A stretch of 64,000 bases of DNA from positions 1-64,000 of the forward strand of contig SWBL01000278.1 in NCBI GenBank assembly GCA_024195585.1, read 5' to 3'. Within the stretch, counting starts at the first letter, position 1. Every line of letters starts with the position of its first letter. This DNA is from Aureobasidium sp. EXF-3400. Lineage: Eukaryota; Ascomycota; Dothideomycetes; Dothideales; Saccotheciaceae. A program made the position numbers and the translations under genes. Positions 22,462-34,273 of the stretch are shown piece after piece. The notes under the pieces are model-generated. The model searched no databases. It saw nothing but the letters and a program-made list of their open reading frames with translations, and was not told the DNA's origin.

Positions 22462-24525
22462 ATCCAATGCTCTTCTCTTACGTTGAAGCTCATCTCTTAC
22501 GAAATAACGTCTCCTTAGTCATCTCTTCTTTGGTTTCTTTGGCATCAAGCGCTTGCCTGCGCGCTGCACATTCACTTCTGTTTCATTTTCTGATATCCCC
22601 TGAGCGATCTATCTTTCTCCATTTTAAAATCTTTAGTGTCTTGAAATGACTTTCCTCTGTCTACAAACACTCCTTTCAAATCCTACTATAACGAGCCATG
22701 ACCTATAACACGAGATCTTCTAGCCCCTCTCATAAAGAATTCAATGGTGGCATGCAAGGCCAATCCTTCCCTCCAAACCAAATCTCGTTGCTCCTGCAGC
22801 CAAAAAGCGCACCGGCGCACGCGGTGCGTTTTGGATGTTGACGGCCCGTTGAACCTTGGACCGTTTCAAAACTTTAAATTTTGCGTGCAATGAAAATGCG
22901 TTCGGGACGCCTGACAAGAAACGTTCTTGCGTAGTCATAATTTCCGCTGCGACGCGAATGACTGCACATGCGCTGCCGTGTTGCTGCGCAGAAGGTGTTT
23001 GGTACGGGTGATGAAGGTTTGGATGGCGAATTCGTGCAATCCCATGGTGCGGAGAGTGTTTGATGCTTTGTTTGTGGCTGTCCTTCCCGTGCTGTTTACT
23101 GAGTAAGAGCGGGTGTTCATAAACACATTGCATTGCTTTGACTACAACATCTAAACGACATTCTGCTGAATCTTGGAGACGTGAATGATGAATCCGATCG
23201 CTTCGATGATCATGGAGAGCATCCAAGACATCCTATACATCGCGATGAGATTCTTAGATGGTTGACACAGAGCAATCCATCGAAAGCTGGCAGTGAGACA
23301 TCTTTTGCGGTGAAGAGCATTGCCGTCAATGCTTCCTTGATCTGTACCAGAGTTCTTCTTGCCGCTACAGAGTGGTTTAACAGCTGATTAACCATCTTTC
23401 GCGACTCATCGGCACACCAGCAGCTGAACATGACAAACCACTGAAGCAATGGGCTCTATAGCTCTGGAATTAACACGGCGTTTGGAGTTTGAGACGAGAA
23501 GCAGCGAGGAACAAGATTCCTAGCGAGAGGTGTGATAACTTCTTCTAGTTAGCGTGTCAGAAGACTCTCGTTTGCAGAAGGAAGGCAGCTTCGTGAGCGA
23601 TAGGAAGTGGCAGCCAACAAACAAGACAAAAAGCCAAAACTCCGGCATCAATCTCATCTCCCCAAACAGACAGCATCGGCGTCATCTACTTTCGCGATCC
23701 CAACACCATGTTTTCCATCGCTGATCTCCCTCGCATCTTTTCGCTTGTTCCAAAGATACCAGGTCATCGGATCGCGAGACCGAACACTTTGATGTGAATC
23801 TATCCTTTCGCTAGGGCTGGACTGGCTCAATTACTTAATGGCGGCATGGCAATCAATCCCGGGATGACAGCAGCACAATCAATCCAAAACAATCCGAGGT
23901 GGGGGATCTTTCGTACTGCCATGCACGCGAGCTCAACATCTTTCCAAACAACCTCCACCTCATCTATTGATTACTCCTCTTGCCACTGGCGCGCTTGCCG
24001 GAGACGGGCAGGGCTGTGTTAGCTGTGTTAATCTAGCAGACTTTCGATAATTTCCGGAAAATTAAGCCGCTTGATGCGCTCGAGCTGGGGATGGCTTGCT
24101 GCTTTTTTTATGCATAGGTATGCATCATGCGAGGAGAACACACTTGCTCGATATGACATGACTGATCTGCATTGCGATTGTTGACCTGGTCTCTGTGTGG
24201 ATGGCTGCAAGAGTGATATATGCTGCAGCTTTCTGGCCATCTTTAGGGCTTGTCTGTTCATGCAACTCTATTTGATGGCGTCGGAGTACGGTTACCGGCT
24301 ATATTCGACTTTACTACACAAGTCGGCTACAGATACTGGTCAGCATTCTGGGGAACACTCTTGTCGTCCGGTGGTATGCGGAGTTGCTCCATGGCAGCGA
24401 CTAGGGTGCGCAGCTTTGTACCAAGACTACAGGAGGACATAAGAAACGAACCTTGGCACAAGAGCGTGCCTACTTGAAAGAACGCTTGAGGATAATAGAT
24501 TTGAGTTTCAAATTGACCTAACATG
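22462..24525. other. Intergenic between convergent genes, about 2.1 kb
   Basis: The flanking genes converge here, so 3' UTRs account for only part of the length. Open frames (22741-23226 minus, 24197-24442 plus) are short, overlapping and without recognisable domains. I checked for a degraded gene or transposon and found no alignable motif or inverted repeat by eye. Confidence 0.45.
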
Positions 24526-27086
24526 CTAATAATCCATCAGTTGCAATTTCTTGCCAACCTTGTTTCTGGCCGCTGCCTTCTGGCTCGGCTTAATATTGCC
24601 ATTCTGCTCTTGCTTCAAGGCTTGCAACAACATTCCAGCATCGAAGAAACCATCTGTAGGAGTTGTCAGTATTATGGTTACGAAGACGATTGCGATCAGA
24701 CTTACAGCCACCTAAGCCGTCATCATCGCTAACCTGCTCACTTTCCATAGCAGGCGTTCTGGTGCCATCAACGAGTATGCCGCGGGACTTCAGCCTAGCA
24801 TTTTTTGGTCTGGCCCTGGCCTTCATCTCCTCTGCTTCTCTAGCACGACTGGCAAGCTTGTCGGTGTTGGTGCCTCTTCTCTGCGTCTGTCTAAGGACCT
24901 TTCTCATCTCAAGGAAGTAGCTCTCAATCGCGTCAATGTAACGCTTGGTCTGGCGGTGCTTAGAGGATGCACAGATACTGACACTGCCGTCTTTGATGAT
25001 GTAGCCAATACCAAAGCCATCGCCTGAGGTAGGTCCGAACCCAAATTGGCGTAGTGAGGGGTTACCACAATTCGATGTTGAGAGAATGGTGGTGTTCAAT
25101 TTGTCCCAACCACCATCGGCGAAAAGTGAGGGCATGACGCCTGTGTTGGTTGGTATGCGGTTCATGGAGTCACGAGAGCTGCCATCGTCGCTCATCACGT
25201 CAGAAGAGTTACCATCATGCGCGGCACTATCACCGTTATCACCATTCTGGCTCATGATGTCTTCGTCGCCATCGATCATGCGCTGCCAGACACAGAACAG
25301 AGCGTACAAATGTCTGTCTTGTCCTTGAGCTTTAGCACACTCTTTCGTCATCTCAGTGTGCTTTTGGCATGCTTTGCGTAATGCCTCTACCTTCTTGGCA
25401 GGTGGATTGTCACCCCAGAAGAGTTTGACAAATTCGGTAGACTCATCAGTGACAGGTCGGATGGCTTCGGTACGACCGTGGTAGAAGACCTTGGTCATCG
25501 CAGGTTCGTAAACACATTCCATTTTTCCATACAGACCGTAGTAAGCTGCTTGGAAGGCCATCTGGACAAAGGCGTCGGGAGAGAAGCCCATGCTAGTCAT
25601 GAAGTTCTTGCCGTATTGCATGAATTCAAGAGTTGCAAACTCGTTTTGCTGGATCAGGTCCGCAAGGCGAGTCTCGGCAAATCGGACAGCGGTCGAGATC
25701 TCAGGCAGCATGTCCCACTCCAATCTGTGTGGTGTCGTCATAACATCACCAAAACTGTCCGGGTCTCGCTTGGCAGGATCCGGTGAGTCGGTAGCCCATA
25801 ATGAGGGAGCTTTGCCGTTGATAGTGCGAGCAAAACGCAGGATCGTGTCGGTATAGACGTCAGATGCGAAACGCAAGACTGTGTGACCGTCGACTCCAGT
25901 GTGTTCGAAGTTGATACCAGCACTACCGTTCTTGCAGACGATGAGTTGCAGCTTGTCGTACCAGCGGTTGGTACATGTGCCAACTTGAAGACCATTCTCA
26001 ACCCGCGAAGTGCCACAAAGCATGTTCATACAGAGATCAGCACCAGACTTAGGCTCAGTATAATCAAGGCAGAGGATGAACAGGGCGGAGTCAATAATGT
26101 TGAGACTGTCAGAGTTGTTCGAACCCTCCTCTCTGGAGAGGACGTCACGTAGACTGGACCAGATCTTGCGGTTCTCGGTACTCAGTACACCAACAGCATT
26201 GCGTGCGAACTCTTGGATAGGAATGTTCTGTGCATCATCGACGATGACTTGAAGGTTGACAGTGATGTCTTTCTCTGTCATGATCAAGTCGTTGTTATCA
26301 TCCAGGACATCGAACCAGTAGAACTGGCCACGCACCAAGACGACAATGTGCTTTGATGTAGGATCCTGGCCAATTTGGCAACCGTGTTCGGTGGGAATAC
26401 GAGCGGTACCAAAGAGGCGTGAGTATTGGTACATGTCCAGAGGCTGGCCTCTGAGGGTGTCAGGCTCGAGCTCTTCCTTTCTCACGGCTCTCACAAACGA
26501 GAGTGAAGATATGACAAGGGACGCGGCGCGGGTGACCTGATTGTTTCTGGCCGGGGTAGGGTCATCTTCGAGCAAGAAGAACGGATTGAGATTCAGGACG
26601 ACAGGATTGTCGAAGTTGAGGTAAGAGTCGTACCCTGAGAGAGGTTAGCAGATGAGATACAACAGCTAAGTGGTTTGCAAACATACAAAACTGTTCAATG
26701 TAGCTGGATCTGCCTGTGGCATACTTCTTGAGCTTTTCCTGAAGCTCAGGGCCTTCGGCTCTAAGGAAATCCTGCACGGCAGCTTCGGTCTCTGCATGTT
26801 CCCTAGCAGACTGCAAGGGCCTTAAAGATGAAAGGTATTTCTTGCACGACTTGTCCAAATCAGGGATTGGAAGCTTGGGCAGCTTGTCCTGAGACGCGAA
26901 CGTCACTCCCTGAGTTGCCATAGCGGGATTCTCGGCTTTTTGGTCTGGGACAGGCAAGGGCTTTGTGGTTTCCTTGGAAGATGGGTGGGGACGCTTGAAC
27001 TCGGTGGGAAAAGATCTTGGAGGGCTAGATGAGGTAACAACCTGGTCTAGAGAGGTCGAGGGATTGGTAAGTTTTCTGGCAGCCAT
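24526..27086 (-). CDS. Carnitine O-acetyltransferase (cytosolic FacC/Yat2-like)
   Basis: This transfers acetyl groups between CoA and carnitine, letting acetyl units cross organelle membranes during growth on acetate or fatty acids. Exons 27086-26687, 26634-24706 and 24653-24526 give about 818 residues. Early landmarks are DKLPKLPIPDLDKSCKKYLS and WYDSYLNFDNPVVLNLNPFF; the catalytic His is predicted at about residue 378 in INFEHTGVDGHTVLRF, and the late block is FGFGPTSGDGFGIGYIIKDG. The N-terminus has no clear mitochondrial presequence and the C-terminus (KKLQLMDY) no peroxisomal SKL-type signal, which favours the cytosolic isoform. An Asp/Ser/Asn-rich insertion of about 40 residues (DGDEDIMSQNGDNGDS...) interrupts the C-terminal lobe. 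A downstream ATG at codon 56 is an alternative start. Confidence 0.92.
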
Positions 27087-27934
27087 GGCGATGATTCGTC
27101 AGTTTAGGTGTACAAAGGTGAAACAGTGGTTGAGATGGACAAGCCACGAAGAGCGGTGCGGAAGAAATAGTGGCAGTCTTGTAGACAGTAAGGTGGCATT
27201 TGAAGTGGGCGCGAACAGGGAAAAGATCAAACAGGAGTGAAGGCCGGAGAAGTTGATACAACACAAATATATCGAGGTTTATCGCATGTGGCAGCGTCAC
27301 GCAGGGTCCTGGGGATAAATGGAGGGGCACGTGTTGACAGCCGCTGCTCCGGCTCTTTGGAATGATGAGGGGAATGGAAACGATGCAATTTATGGGCTTG
27401 CCATGTTTTATGCCCTAGACTTCGGTTATCACTCACCTTCAAAATACGACCAGGACGGATCAGTGGAAGATGGTCGTTTGCTTGTACATGCATGTACTTA
27501 TGCTGTGCTGCTATCCTGACGTGGGGTAATGATGTATGTCTTCACTGTCGACACTCGTTCGAAGTAGGTAGCAAAGATGATGAGACAGGGACCAAAGCGG
27601 ATTTCGGAAAGAGTTCAAAGACCAAACAGCTTCCGGACTCGTAAGCTCGGTTATTCCAGCTTCTCAACGAGCAGTGGCTTCCAAAGTCGAGTCTCTGACG
27701 TTTGATAACTGCTTCAGAGGCTCAAGATGGTGCTGGCACGGTGCTGGAGTCACACCTCGGATGACAGCGCCCAGCCCCAAAACCTGGAGAAGAGGCAGAA
27801 TGCACGGACCAAACGAGGCCGGGGAAATGGAAGCACGAACCACGCGTGAAGGTCGCGCCTTCTCGAACACGAAAAGAAGTCGCCTAGAAAGCAAGTGCGA
27901 TTCGCGACGTGGGTGTAAGAGGAGGAAGTTGGAC
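27087..27934. other. Divergent promoter region, carnitine acetyltransferase / RAD57
   Basis: 848 bases between two diverging start codons, so it should hold both promoters. The RAD57 frame is open back to 27674 with an in-frame ATG at 27800, but the encoded stretch is Arg-rich and unlike the family. No other gene seen. Confidence 0.5.
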
Positions 27935-29245
27935 ATGAGCGACATCACACAGCTCCTTCCGAACATCGACACCGAACCATTCGAGAAAGTGCTAGAACGA
28001 CTGGAGAAGGCCAACATCAGCAGCAATGACTTGATGACCCTGGGTGCCGTCGATGTCGCCCGCCGCGCCGACGTGTCTATCGACCAAGTACGCGAACTCA
28101 CTGCATCCTTGATCACTCAGCTTCACGCTCAGCTCGGTTTCGACGATCCCGACAACGATCATTACAATGAGAAAGACGAATCCGCCAAGTCAGCGAAGGA
28201 AGACCCGACGTGGTCACATATCAGCACTCTGGACGACGACCTCGATGCAGCGCTTGGGGGAGGCTTTCCTGCTGGCCAAGTCTGCGAGATTACAGGAGAG
28301 AGTGCGGCGGGCAAGACTCAATTGCTTTTGACCTTGCTCCTCGCTGTACAACTACCATCACCCAAAGGCTTGGGAAGGAGTGCACTTTACTTGTCTACTG
28401 AAGCACCACTGTCGACTATCCGTCTGAACCAGATCTTGACAAGACATCCATACCTATCCTCTCTATTTGAATCCGAGAAGCCCTCTTTGTCCCGCGTGCA
28501 GAGCACCCAACTCAAAGATCTCGAGACCCAGGACCATGTTTTGCGCTATCAAGTGCCTGTACAAATCGCTCGAGCCAATGTCGGTCTCATCATCATCGAC
28601 TCGGTAGCAGCAAACTTTCGCGCTGAGTTTGACCGTGCTGGCACCAACTCGTCAGATGCTCTGGCTCGCCGGAGTCTGCAACTGACCCAGCTCGGCGCTC
28701 ATCTGCGCGACCTCGCCCGTTCTCATAATATCGCAATCGTTGTCGCCAACCAAGTCCTCGATCGATTTGGCCCTGCCGCCTCGCTTTTCGATGCCACAGC
28801 AACGCCGCTATCGCAGAACTCTGTCGCCACACAAATGTCGAGTACCAATAACAACAACACCTCTACCATTCCACCACCATCTCAACAGCCCCAACTGCTA
28901 CTCTCCACAAACGATCCTTTGTCCTTAGACCATCAACAGCGCTTCTTCACAGGTTGGGGCGACCACCGTTTCATGCGTGATCTCAAGACACCTTCGTTGG
29001 GGTTGACATGGACAAACCAACTGTCTGCCCGTATTGTTTTACTCAAGCAACCTATACTCAAGCCCCAGGATTACCTTCTTGGCCCAGGTATGGACATCGT
29101 GGGCTGGAGGCGCCATCTCAAGGTCGCCTTTTCAGCTTGGTCGCGTGATGATAACGGTACGGACGGTGTCGAGTTTGAGGTTTGCGAGGAAGGCATCAGG
29201 TCAAAAAGGCCAGAAGAGAGTACAGCGACGTTCGATGAAACATGA
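27935..29245 (+). CDS. RAD57: DNA repair ATPase Rad57 (Rad51 paralogue)
   Basis: Rad57 forms a heterodimer with Rad55 that stabilises Rad51 filaments in homologous recombination. A single exon of 436 codons from ATG 27935 (MSDITQLLPNIDTEPFEKVL). The N-terminal HhH-like region is followed by the RecA core: HISTLDDDLDAALGGGFPAG, Walker A GESAAGKT at 121-128, and Walker B VGLIIIDS near 216-223, then NIAIVVANQVLDRF. A low-complexity insert (Asn/Thr/Ser/Pro/Gln) follows, before the conserved late block LGLTWTNQLSARIVL. This pattern matches fungal Rad57 and XRCC3 better than Rad51 or Rad55. An ATG 45 codons upstream is possible but less likely. Confidence 0.88.
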   Translation: MSDITQLLPNIDTEPFEKVLERLEKANISSNDLMTLGAVDVARRADVSIDQVRELTASLITQLHAQLGFDDPDNDHYNEKDESAKSAKEDPTWSHISTLDDDLDAALGGGFPAGQVCEITGESAAGKTQLLLTLLLAVQLPSPKGLGRSALYLSTEAPLSTIRLNQILTRHPYLSSLFESEKPSLSRVQSTQLKDLETQDHVLRYQVPVQIARANVGLIIIDSVAANFRAEFDRAGTNSSDALARRSLQLTQLGAHLRDLARSHNIAIVVANQVLDRFGPAASLFDATATPLSQNSVATQMSSTNNNNTSTIPPPSQQPQLLLSTNDPLSLDHQQRFFTGWGDHRFMRDLKTPSLGLTWTNQLSARIVLLKQPILKPQDYLLGPGMDIVGWRRHLKVAFSAWSRDDNGTDGVEFEVCEEGIRSKRPEESTATFDET

Positions 29246-29763
29246 GAAGCATGAAGACTATGACACGAATAACGATTGGGCTGCATACAGGATACCTGCA
29301 CATGGTGGCTTTTGGATAGATGAATAGAAAGACCGACTCACATCAAAGTCAAGAAGAGTTGCAAACAGGTCATGGTACTACAGCTCCGCATGTTTCATGA
29401 ACTACAGAAGTTGTGTAGCTACGGGATCTAGCACTCTACTTGATATTGAACCCGATGCATTGCGAGAATCTCGAGTGAGTGGTCAATTTATCAACTGCAT
29501 GTCCTAACAGTGTTCACTTCTGTCGATACCCTCACCGCTGTGTTGAGCCCCTGACTCCATACAGCAAATTCGACAAGAGCATACGGTACTCGAAGTGAAT
29601 TGAGCGCATTGGACTCAGTCATCTCGCGCAATCTTCTCAACAATCATCGGAGCGCCGTCCCTCACTCTAATATCTCTCACACGTTCACTCTGTCATTCAC
29701 AATTGAACAATCACACAGTTGAGTATTTCAACACGGCATCTTCAGCTCAACATTATCCTCGCC
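29246..29763. other. Intergenic between RAD57 and the F-box gene
   Basis: 518 bases: RAD57 3' UTR and the leader of the F-box gene. Nothing else recognised. Confidence 0.5.
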
Positions 29764-31275
29764 ATGACCAAATCATCTCCAACTCTACTTCAACATCCTT
29801 CTTCGATGACTCTACTCAATCACGCCAACATGGATGCACTCCCTCTAGAACTCAAGCAGCGCATCTGCAGCTTCCTCACGCCAAAACAACTCAAGCCATT
29901 GCGACTTACCTGCAAAGTCTTTGCTACGGCAGCCGAACGCTACTTCATCAACCGATTCATCTTGTTTCTTCATCCTGAGAGTCTTGCCACACTTCGCAAG
30001 GTCACAGAGCACGAGACATTCAGCAAGTACCTCACCACAATTGTTTACGACACCTCAAGTTTGCGTTCCAGCGTTTGGGTGATCTCGCTGTCAGGTCCAC
30101 TGCAGGACCCTTGCTGGGACGACTACAGACCAAGGACTTTGACACTTAATGCACACGAAAGCTATGCTGCGTTGACAACTCGATCTATGCATGATGCTAT
30201 CAAAAACTTTGAAGCTGCTTGGGCAGAAGTGAGAGAACATCGAAGACATCTCAAGGAACTATACTACTATCAGAATAGCTCAACGTCGTATGTAACACTC
30301 AGAACAGAGATCGAATACGCACTGAAGAGATGTCCACGTCTCAGAAATCTCGTTCTGTCGTCACGCCATCCACTCACGGTCCAGAAGGCCAAAGCTCGAA
30401 TACTCAAGGTCCCACACTGGGATCTGTGGTGGGCGTCGGGTAGATGCAGACCACTGAACAGTTTTTTGAACATTCCAGCCCTGGATAGTCTGACTTTATT
30501 CGAGGGAAGATTTCCTATTCTCCCTCACATTGATGGTATCCAAGCCATGGGAGGTCTGAAGCATCTGCGTCTCATACTTCCTTATGCTGCCACCGATTTT
30601 GGTCTCTACGACTTGCATTGCGCTTTCAAGAATATGAGACAGCTAGAGACCTTGAGCTTGGGCGCATTTAACTGAGATATCACAAGAGCCATCACTGCAC
30701 TCCGTTCGAACCGTCTCCGTGTTTGTCTCATGGATTTTGGATACGTGCAAGGCGATGCCCTAGTTGATTTTCTTCTTCACCATGCTCATACATTGCAGCG
30801 CCTTGCTCTCGGCCTTGGAGCTACTGACATCGGTTGGGCTCCCGTACTTTGCAGCATTGCTGGCAGATTCCTATCACTGAAACACGTTCAATTAGAATCT
30901 CTCACGAGTCGCGAAAACCGGTGCCATATGAGGAGGGATGCTGGACTGCAGGCAGAACGATTCGTTATGTCTGGGGGGTTGATGCCTTTGATTCGGTACA
31001 CAACTCTCGAATCGTGTATGGGTAATTACTCGGTCCCGGGCAGAGGTTTCTCTATCGACCGTGTTCCACGTGGCCAGCTACCATCTGGACTCTGGCCAGA
31101 CTACGAGAGTGGTGCCAACCGGTATTGGGATGGAGCTTGCCTTGAAAGCGAGGATGATGACAAGAAAGAAAACAAAAATGTGGGAGGTGTTGAGCAGCAT
31201 ATGCAGACGGATGAGGAGACCGAGAATGAGAATGAAGAAAACGAAGAAGACGAAGGCGATAACGAAGATGACTGA
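29764..31275 (+). pseudogene. F-box/LRR-like protein gene interrupted by one in-frame TGA
   Basis: The F-box sits at the start (MDALPLELKQRICSFLTPKQ, ATG 29830); an ATG at 29764 in the same frame is an alternative start. The first part ends at a TGA at 30673-30675 after about 300 codons. The same frame reopens immediately and runs to 31275, carrying more leucine-rich sequence (DALVDFLLHHAHTLQRLALG) and a very acidic Glu/Asp tail. No GT lies close upstream of the stop and no splice pair spares it, so a single nonsense substitution is the simplest reading. F-box proteins of this fungal type recruit substrates to SCF ubiquitin ligases. It could be a recent pseudogene, a strain polymorphism, a readthrough gene or an assembly error; the base after TGA is G, not the CTA readthrough context. 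Confidence 0.7.
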
Positions 31276-31658
31276 TGAAACTGCCTGAGACGATTCAGCT
31301 ATCACAGATCTCGTCATCATCGTCTTCCACCCCGAGAGCATGCTAATTACAGCTGTCCATAGTTACACACACGATTAAGCTATAAAAACTTCAGGTCTTA
31401 CTTGTAGTAGAAATGGGATCGACAGATAATTCCAATCGCGTACAGCGTCATCGCGAGAAAAAAATTAGTGTTAAAACACAGATGTCGCGTCAATAAGGGA
31501 ACAGCATGTGAAGACTGAAAAGCAGGAGTCAATAACGTTAGGTTACACTAGACAAGCAGTACTGTAAGCAGCGGATGCTTACAAATTGAAGGGTTACTGG
31601 ATCGTTGACGAGGAGGAGTTAAAACAGAATTGCTAGGAAGCAGGCATACGAAAAGAGC
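31276..31658. other. Intergenic between convergent genes
   Basis: 383 AT-rich bases between the F-box gene end and the convergent dehydrogenase-like gene. Presumably both 3' UTRs; nothing recognised. Confidence 0.5.
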
Positions 31659-32414
31659 TCATGCGGTCAAACTGATGGCCTGATTCTTGAACTCTCCCAA
31701 CTCTGCAGGTTTGATGCCTTTCTCAAACAGCCAATCGCCAACATCTTTGCGATCAATCGTCCAACCCAAGGCAGGGCTGCTTTCAAGACCATATCTGATC
31801 TCACCCACGCCCACGCCTTTACCATCCATCAGCAAAGTCGGTCGTACGATGGCAAATTCATCGATCACTCTTTCAGCATCAGATTTGTCTTTTTGGTCCC
31901 AGACGAGCTGTTCCATAACCCGCTTATCGGTGTGCGGGACGTGAAGCAACCAGTGGTAGAGAGGGATGTAGAGGAAAGGTACGTCTCTAGGACCACGCGT
32001 GATGCCTGTAGTAGAGATGACGAGTAGTCTTGGCTTTGTCGCAGCTTCAAGCTCATTCAAAGCAGAAAGAAGAGTTGCCATTGCTGTGCGGCACGCATTT
32101 GGATCATCCAGTGTCACTGGCATAATGTGTAGTCTCAGCTTTGGTGCTGCGCCCACACCGAAGACGACGGTGTCCACAATGCCGGTCGAGGTTTGGAGAA
32201 GTTTCTTGACGGAGTTGATGTCTTTGGCATTGCCTTCGATGATCTCGAGGTTGGCGAGCGAGGACTTGGGAACGCCTTGGGCGTCTAGCATTGCGGTGAG
32301 TTTGGAAGGTGTGCGGACAAGTGCACGGCAGGTGTGGCCATCATTGAGTGCGGCGATGAGACAGGCACCAGCACATCCACCTGTTGCGCCCAGGAACGCG
32401 ATAGTTCGACTCAT
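31659..32414 (-). CDS. NAD(P)-binding Rossmann-fold protein (atypical SDR, NmrA/NAD-dependent epimerase type)
   Basis: A single exon of 251 codons from ATG 32414. The N-terminus is a textbook dinucleotide-binding motif, IAFLGATGGCAGACL (GxxGGxxG type), followed by the usual CRALVRTPSKL, where the arginine suggests NADP(H). Later segments include NLEIIEGNAKD, VDTVVFGVG and PRLLVISTTGITRG, and AIVRPTLLMDGKG matches the substrate-side block of atypical SDRs. The YxxxK catalytic pair of classical SDRs is not obvious, so it may be a reductase with a different active site or a redox sensor such as NmrA. Exact substrate unknown. It lies in the accessory part of the window, next to an F-box and a 2EXR gene, with no cluster partner. 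Confidence 0.85.
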   Translation of the reverse strand: MSRTIAFLGATGGCAGACLIAALNDGHTCRALVRTPSKLTAMLDAQGVPKSSLANLEIIEGNAKDINSVKKLLQTSTGIVDTVVFGVGAAPKLRLHIMPVTLDDPNACRTAMATLLSALNELEAATKPRLLVISTTGITRGPRDVPFLYIPLYHWLLHVPHTDKRVMEQLVWDQKDKSDAERVIDEFAIVRPTLLMDGKGVGVGEIRYGLESSPALGWTIDRKDVGDWLFEKGIKPAELGEFKNQAISLTA

Positions 32415-33400
32415 GTTTGCTTGGGTTGTGGAACAGACAAAGAACCAGATGCTTTGAATCAAGAATCTTGGAATGTAAATTCAGCTTACGAGGGGTGATA
32501 TATATATGTACATATGAGCGACAGGTTGTAGTTACATTCCTTGACAAGAGAACAGTGTCAGCAAAAACAGCTGCCTGTGAGTAAGGAGTAGAGCCTTTGG
32601 GGGTTTCGGTTTCGTATTAGGCAGAAAAGATATGGTGCAATAGTGATGGCTGACACTGCCCAAATCTTACTGTGGCTTGAAGGATCACGACCTACTGCAT
32701 GGCAAATTCGCAACGTGTCTTCGAAAGAACCTGCAATGTGTTTCTACACGAGATGGTTAGCGGGTAAGTTGTAGACCGTCCGTCTTTGGACTATTTGAGG
32801 AGAAGAGAAGATAAACTACGAAACATCAGGGCAGGCAAGTGCATCTCCCCGAAACTCAGGTTGTGAATATACTGCCGTACTGTAGATTTACACAAGGGCA
32901 TCCTGGAGAGAGGATGCACGCTGACCGAATGTATCAAACTGCTCTCTATTTTTTGTTACCAGAAAATAAACAATCGAGTGGTAAGTACTCGTAGATGGCG
33001 CGAATCGGATAGATTGGAGAAGAATTGCCGAGGATGAGCCTCGAGACGGGTCTTGTGGTCCTTGTCAGCCCTTGGATGTCACAGCAACAAGACTGGTCAG
33101 ACCAGACGACCAGGGTGAGGTGTGATGAGCTCACGAGATAGGCGAATGGGACATGTTCGGCATCAGCAGGCATAAAGTTCAGCGGGTATACGACAGCGGG
33201 TGTTGCATAGTGCAGTATGTTTACTTGTGGGTCGCGGGACAGATGTAAATAGAGGCCGACGGGACGACGGTTCAACGGCGATAGAAGCGTCTTGATAAGA
33301 AAGATAGTAGACCCCGCTGTTGCAACAACAGAGAGCTTCTTCTTTTCTCACTTGACATAGGCGTAATTGAATACTGTTTCTGACCATATTCTACAGTAGC
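32415..33400. other. Divergent intergenic region, about 1 kb
   Basis: Between the diverging SDR and 2EXR-like genes; both promoters should lie here. Short frames on the minus strand (32946-33275, 33272-33541) carry no recognised motif. Confidence 0.5.
32498..32507 (-). promoter_or_regulatory. Possible TATA element of the SDR gene
   Basis: A perfect ten-base AT alternation ending 84 bases upstream of the SDR start codon, a normal distance for a fungal TATA box and leader. Motif and position only. Confidence 0.35.
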
Positions 33401-34273
33401 ATGTCTTTCTTGGAACTTCCGTTGGAGCTTCGTCTCATCATCTACGAGCATGCAGCCGTCGAGGGAGCAGCCGTGACGATTGGAGCTTGTGAGCTGACGG
33501 GCAAAGGCGCCGACCTTGTTGACCGAGTCTATGGCAACCAACGCGCCCCTCTACCAGGCCTCCCAGCTATGCACGAGCCTGCCATTCTCGACACATACGC
33601 ATCACATCTCCTCTCGGTCTCAGAACCTGCCCGCATCGACGTCTCAGCATCACCATGTTCCCAACCATCAACCCACCACTCAACTTTATCTTCACTCTTG
33701 CTGCTCAACCACCAAATCAATGCTGAACTGAGCACTCACTTCCGACTAAAGATCAATCGAAAGACAAGTCTCTTTGTGCAATTCCCTCTTGGACTACACG
33801 TCTTCAAGACAAAATGCCCCGACTTCGTACGACACGCTCGTAGCATCCACATCGCCGGCAGCTATCCCAAGCCCACATCTGCAAAACAATCCCCACAACT
33901 AGATCAGCTGGCACACCTTGTATCTACAACTCTGGGCAAAGGTCCACGCTACCCCATCGAGAAGCTCGAAGCCCGCATCTACTTCCCTGGCGCCGATTCC
34001 TACCCCCGTGTCTGGGACGACTCGAGTCCCGCTTCCGTCATCTTGCGCAACGTCTGCGGAGGTTTCATCGACATGGAGGTTGCAAGAGGAAGACACGGAA
34101 CCGGCATCTACGTTTCCGTACGACCCCATCCGGACAAAAAGAGAGTCATATCCACCGTCTGGAGGAGGCTGGTTGAGGGAGATAGTGGTCAGCCAACTTG
34201 TGGTGATTGGGCTGTGGATAAGCAGTGGCCCGAGTGGAATACTGAGTTTGCCCCCTCGTCACCATTACCCTGA
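33401..34273 (+). CDS. 2EXR/F-box-like fungal protein
   Basis: A single exon of 290 codons. The start MSFLELPLELRLIIYEHA is the hallmark of the large fungal 2EXR/F-box-like class (FLxLPxELRxxIY). The middle contains SLLLLNHQINAEL, the standard second block of these proteins (the LLLxNRQIxxE pattern). The C-terminus has no recognised domain. Such proteins are expanded, often lineage-specific, and mostly uncharacterised; some may act with SCF ligases, but that is inference. Single-exon structure and the accessory neighbourhood fit this class. Confidence 0.78.
   Translation: MSFLELPLELRLIIYEHAAVEGAAVTIGACELTGKGADLVDRVYGNQRAPLPGLPAMHEPAILDTYASHLLSVSEPARIDVSASPCSQPSTHHSTLSSLLLLNHQINAELSTHFRLKINRKTSLFVQFPLGLHVFKTKCPDFVRHARSIHIAGSYPKPTSAKQSPQLDQLAHLVSTTLGKGPRYPIEKLEARIYFPGADSYPRVWDDSSPASVILRNVCGGFIDMEVARGRHGTGIYVSVRPHPDKKRVISTVWRRLVEGDSGQPTCGDWAVDKQWPEWNTEFAPSSPLP

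Noticed and set aside
27548..27570. Sequence resembling a tRNA B-box (gttcgaa)
   Set aside because: The flanks do not fit the T-arm consensus and no cloverleaf can be drawn around it.
30673..30675. TGA as selenocysteine codon
   Set aside because: Ascomycetes are not known to make selenoproteins, the protein is an F-box type, and no SECIS-like hairpin was evident by eye.
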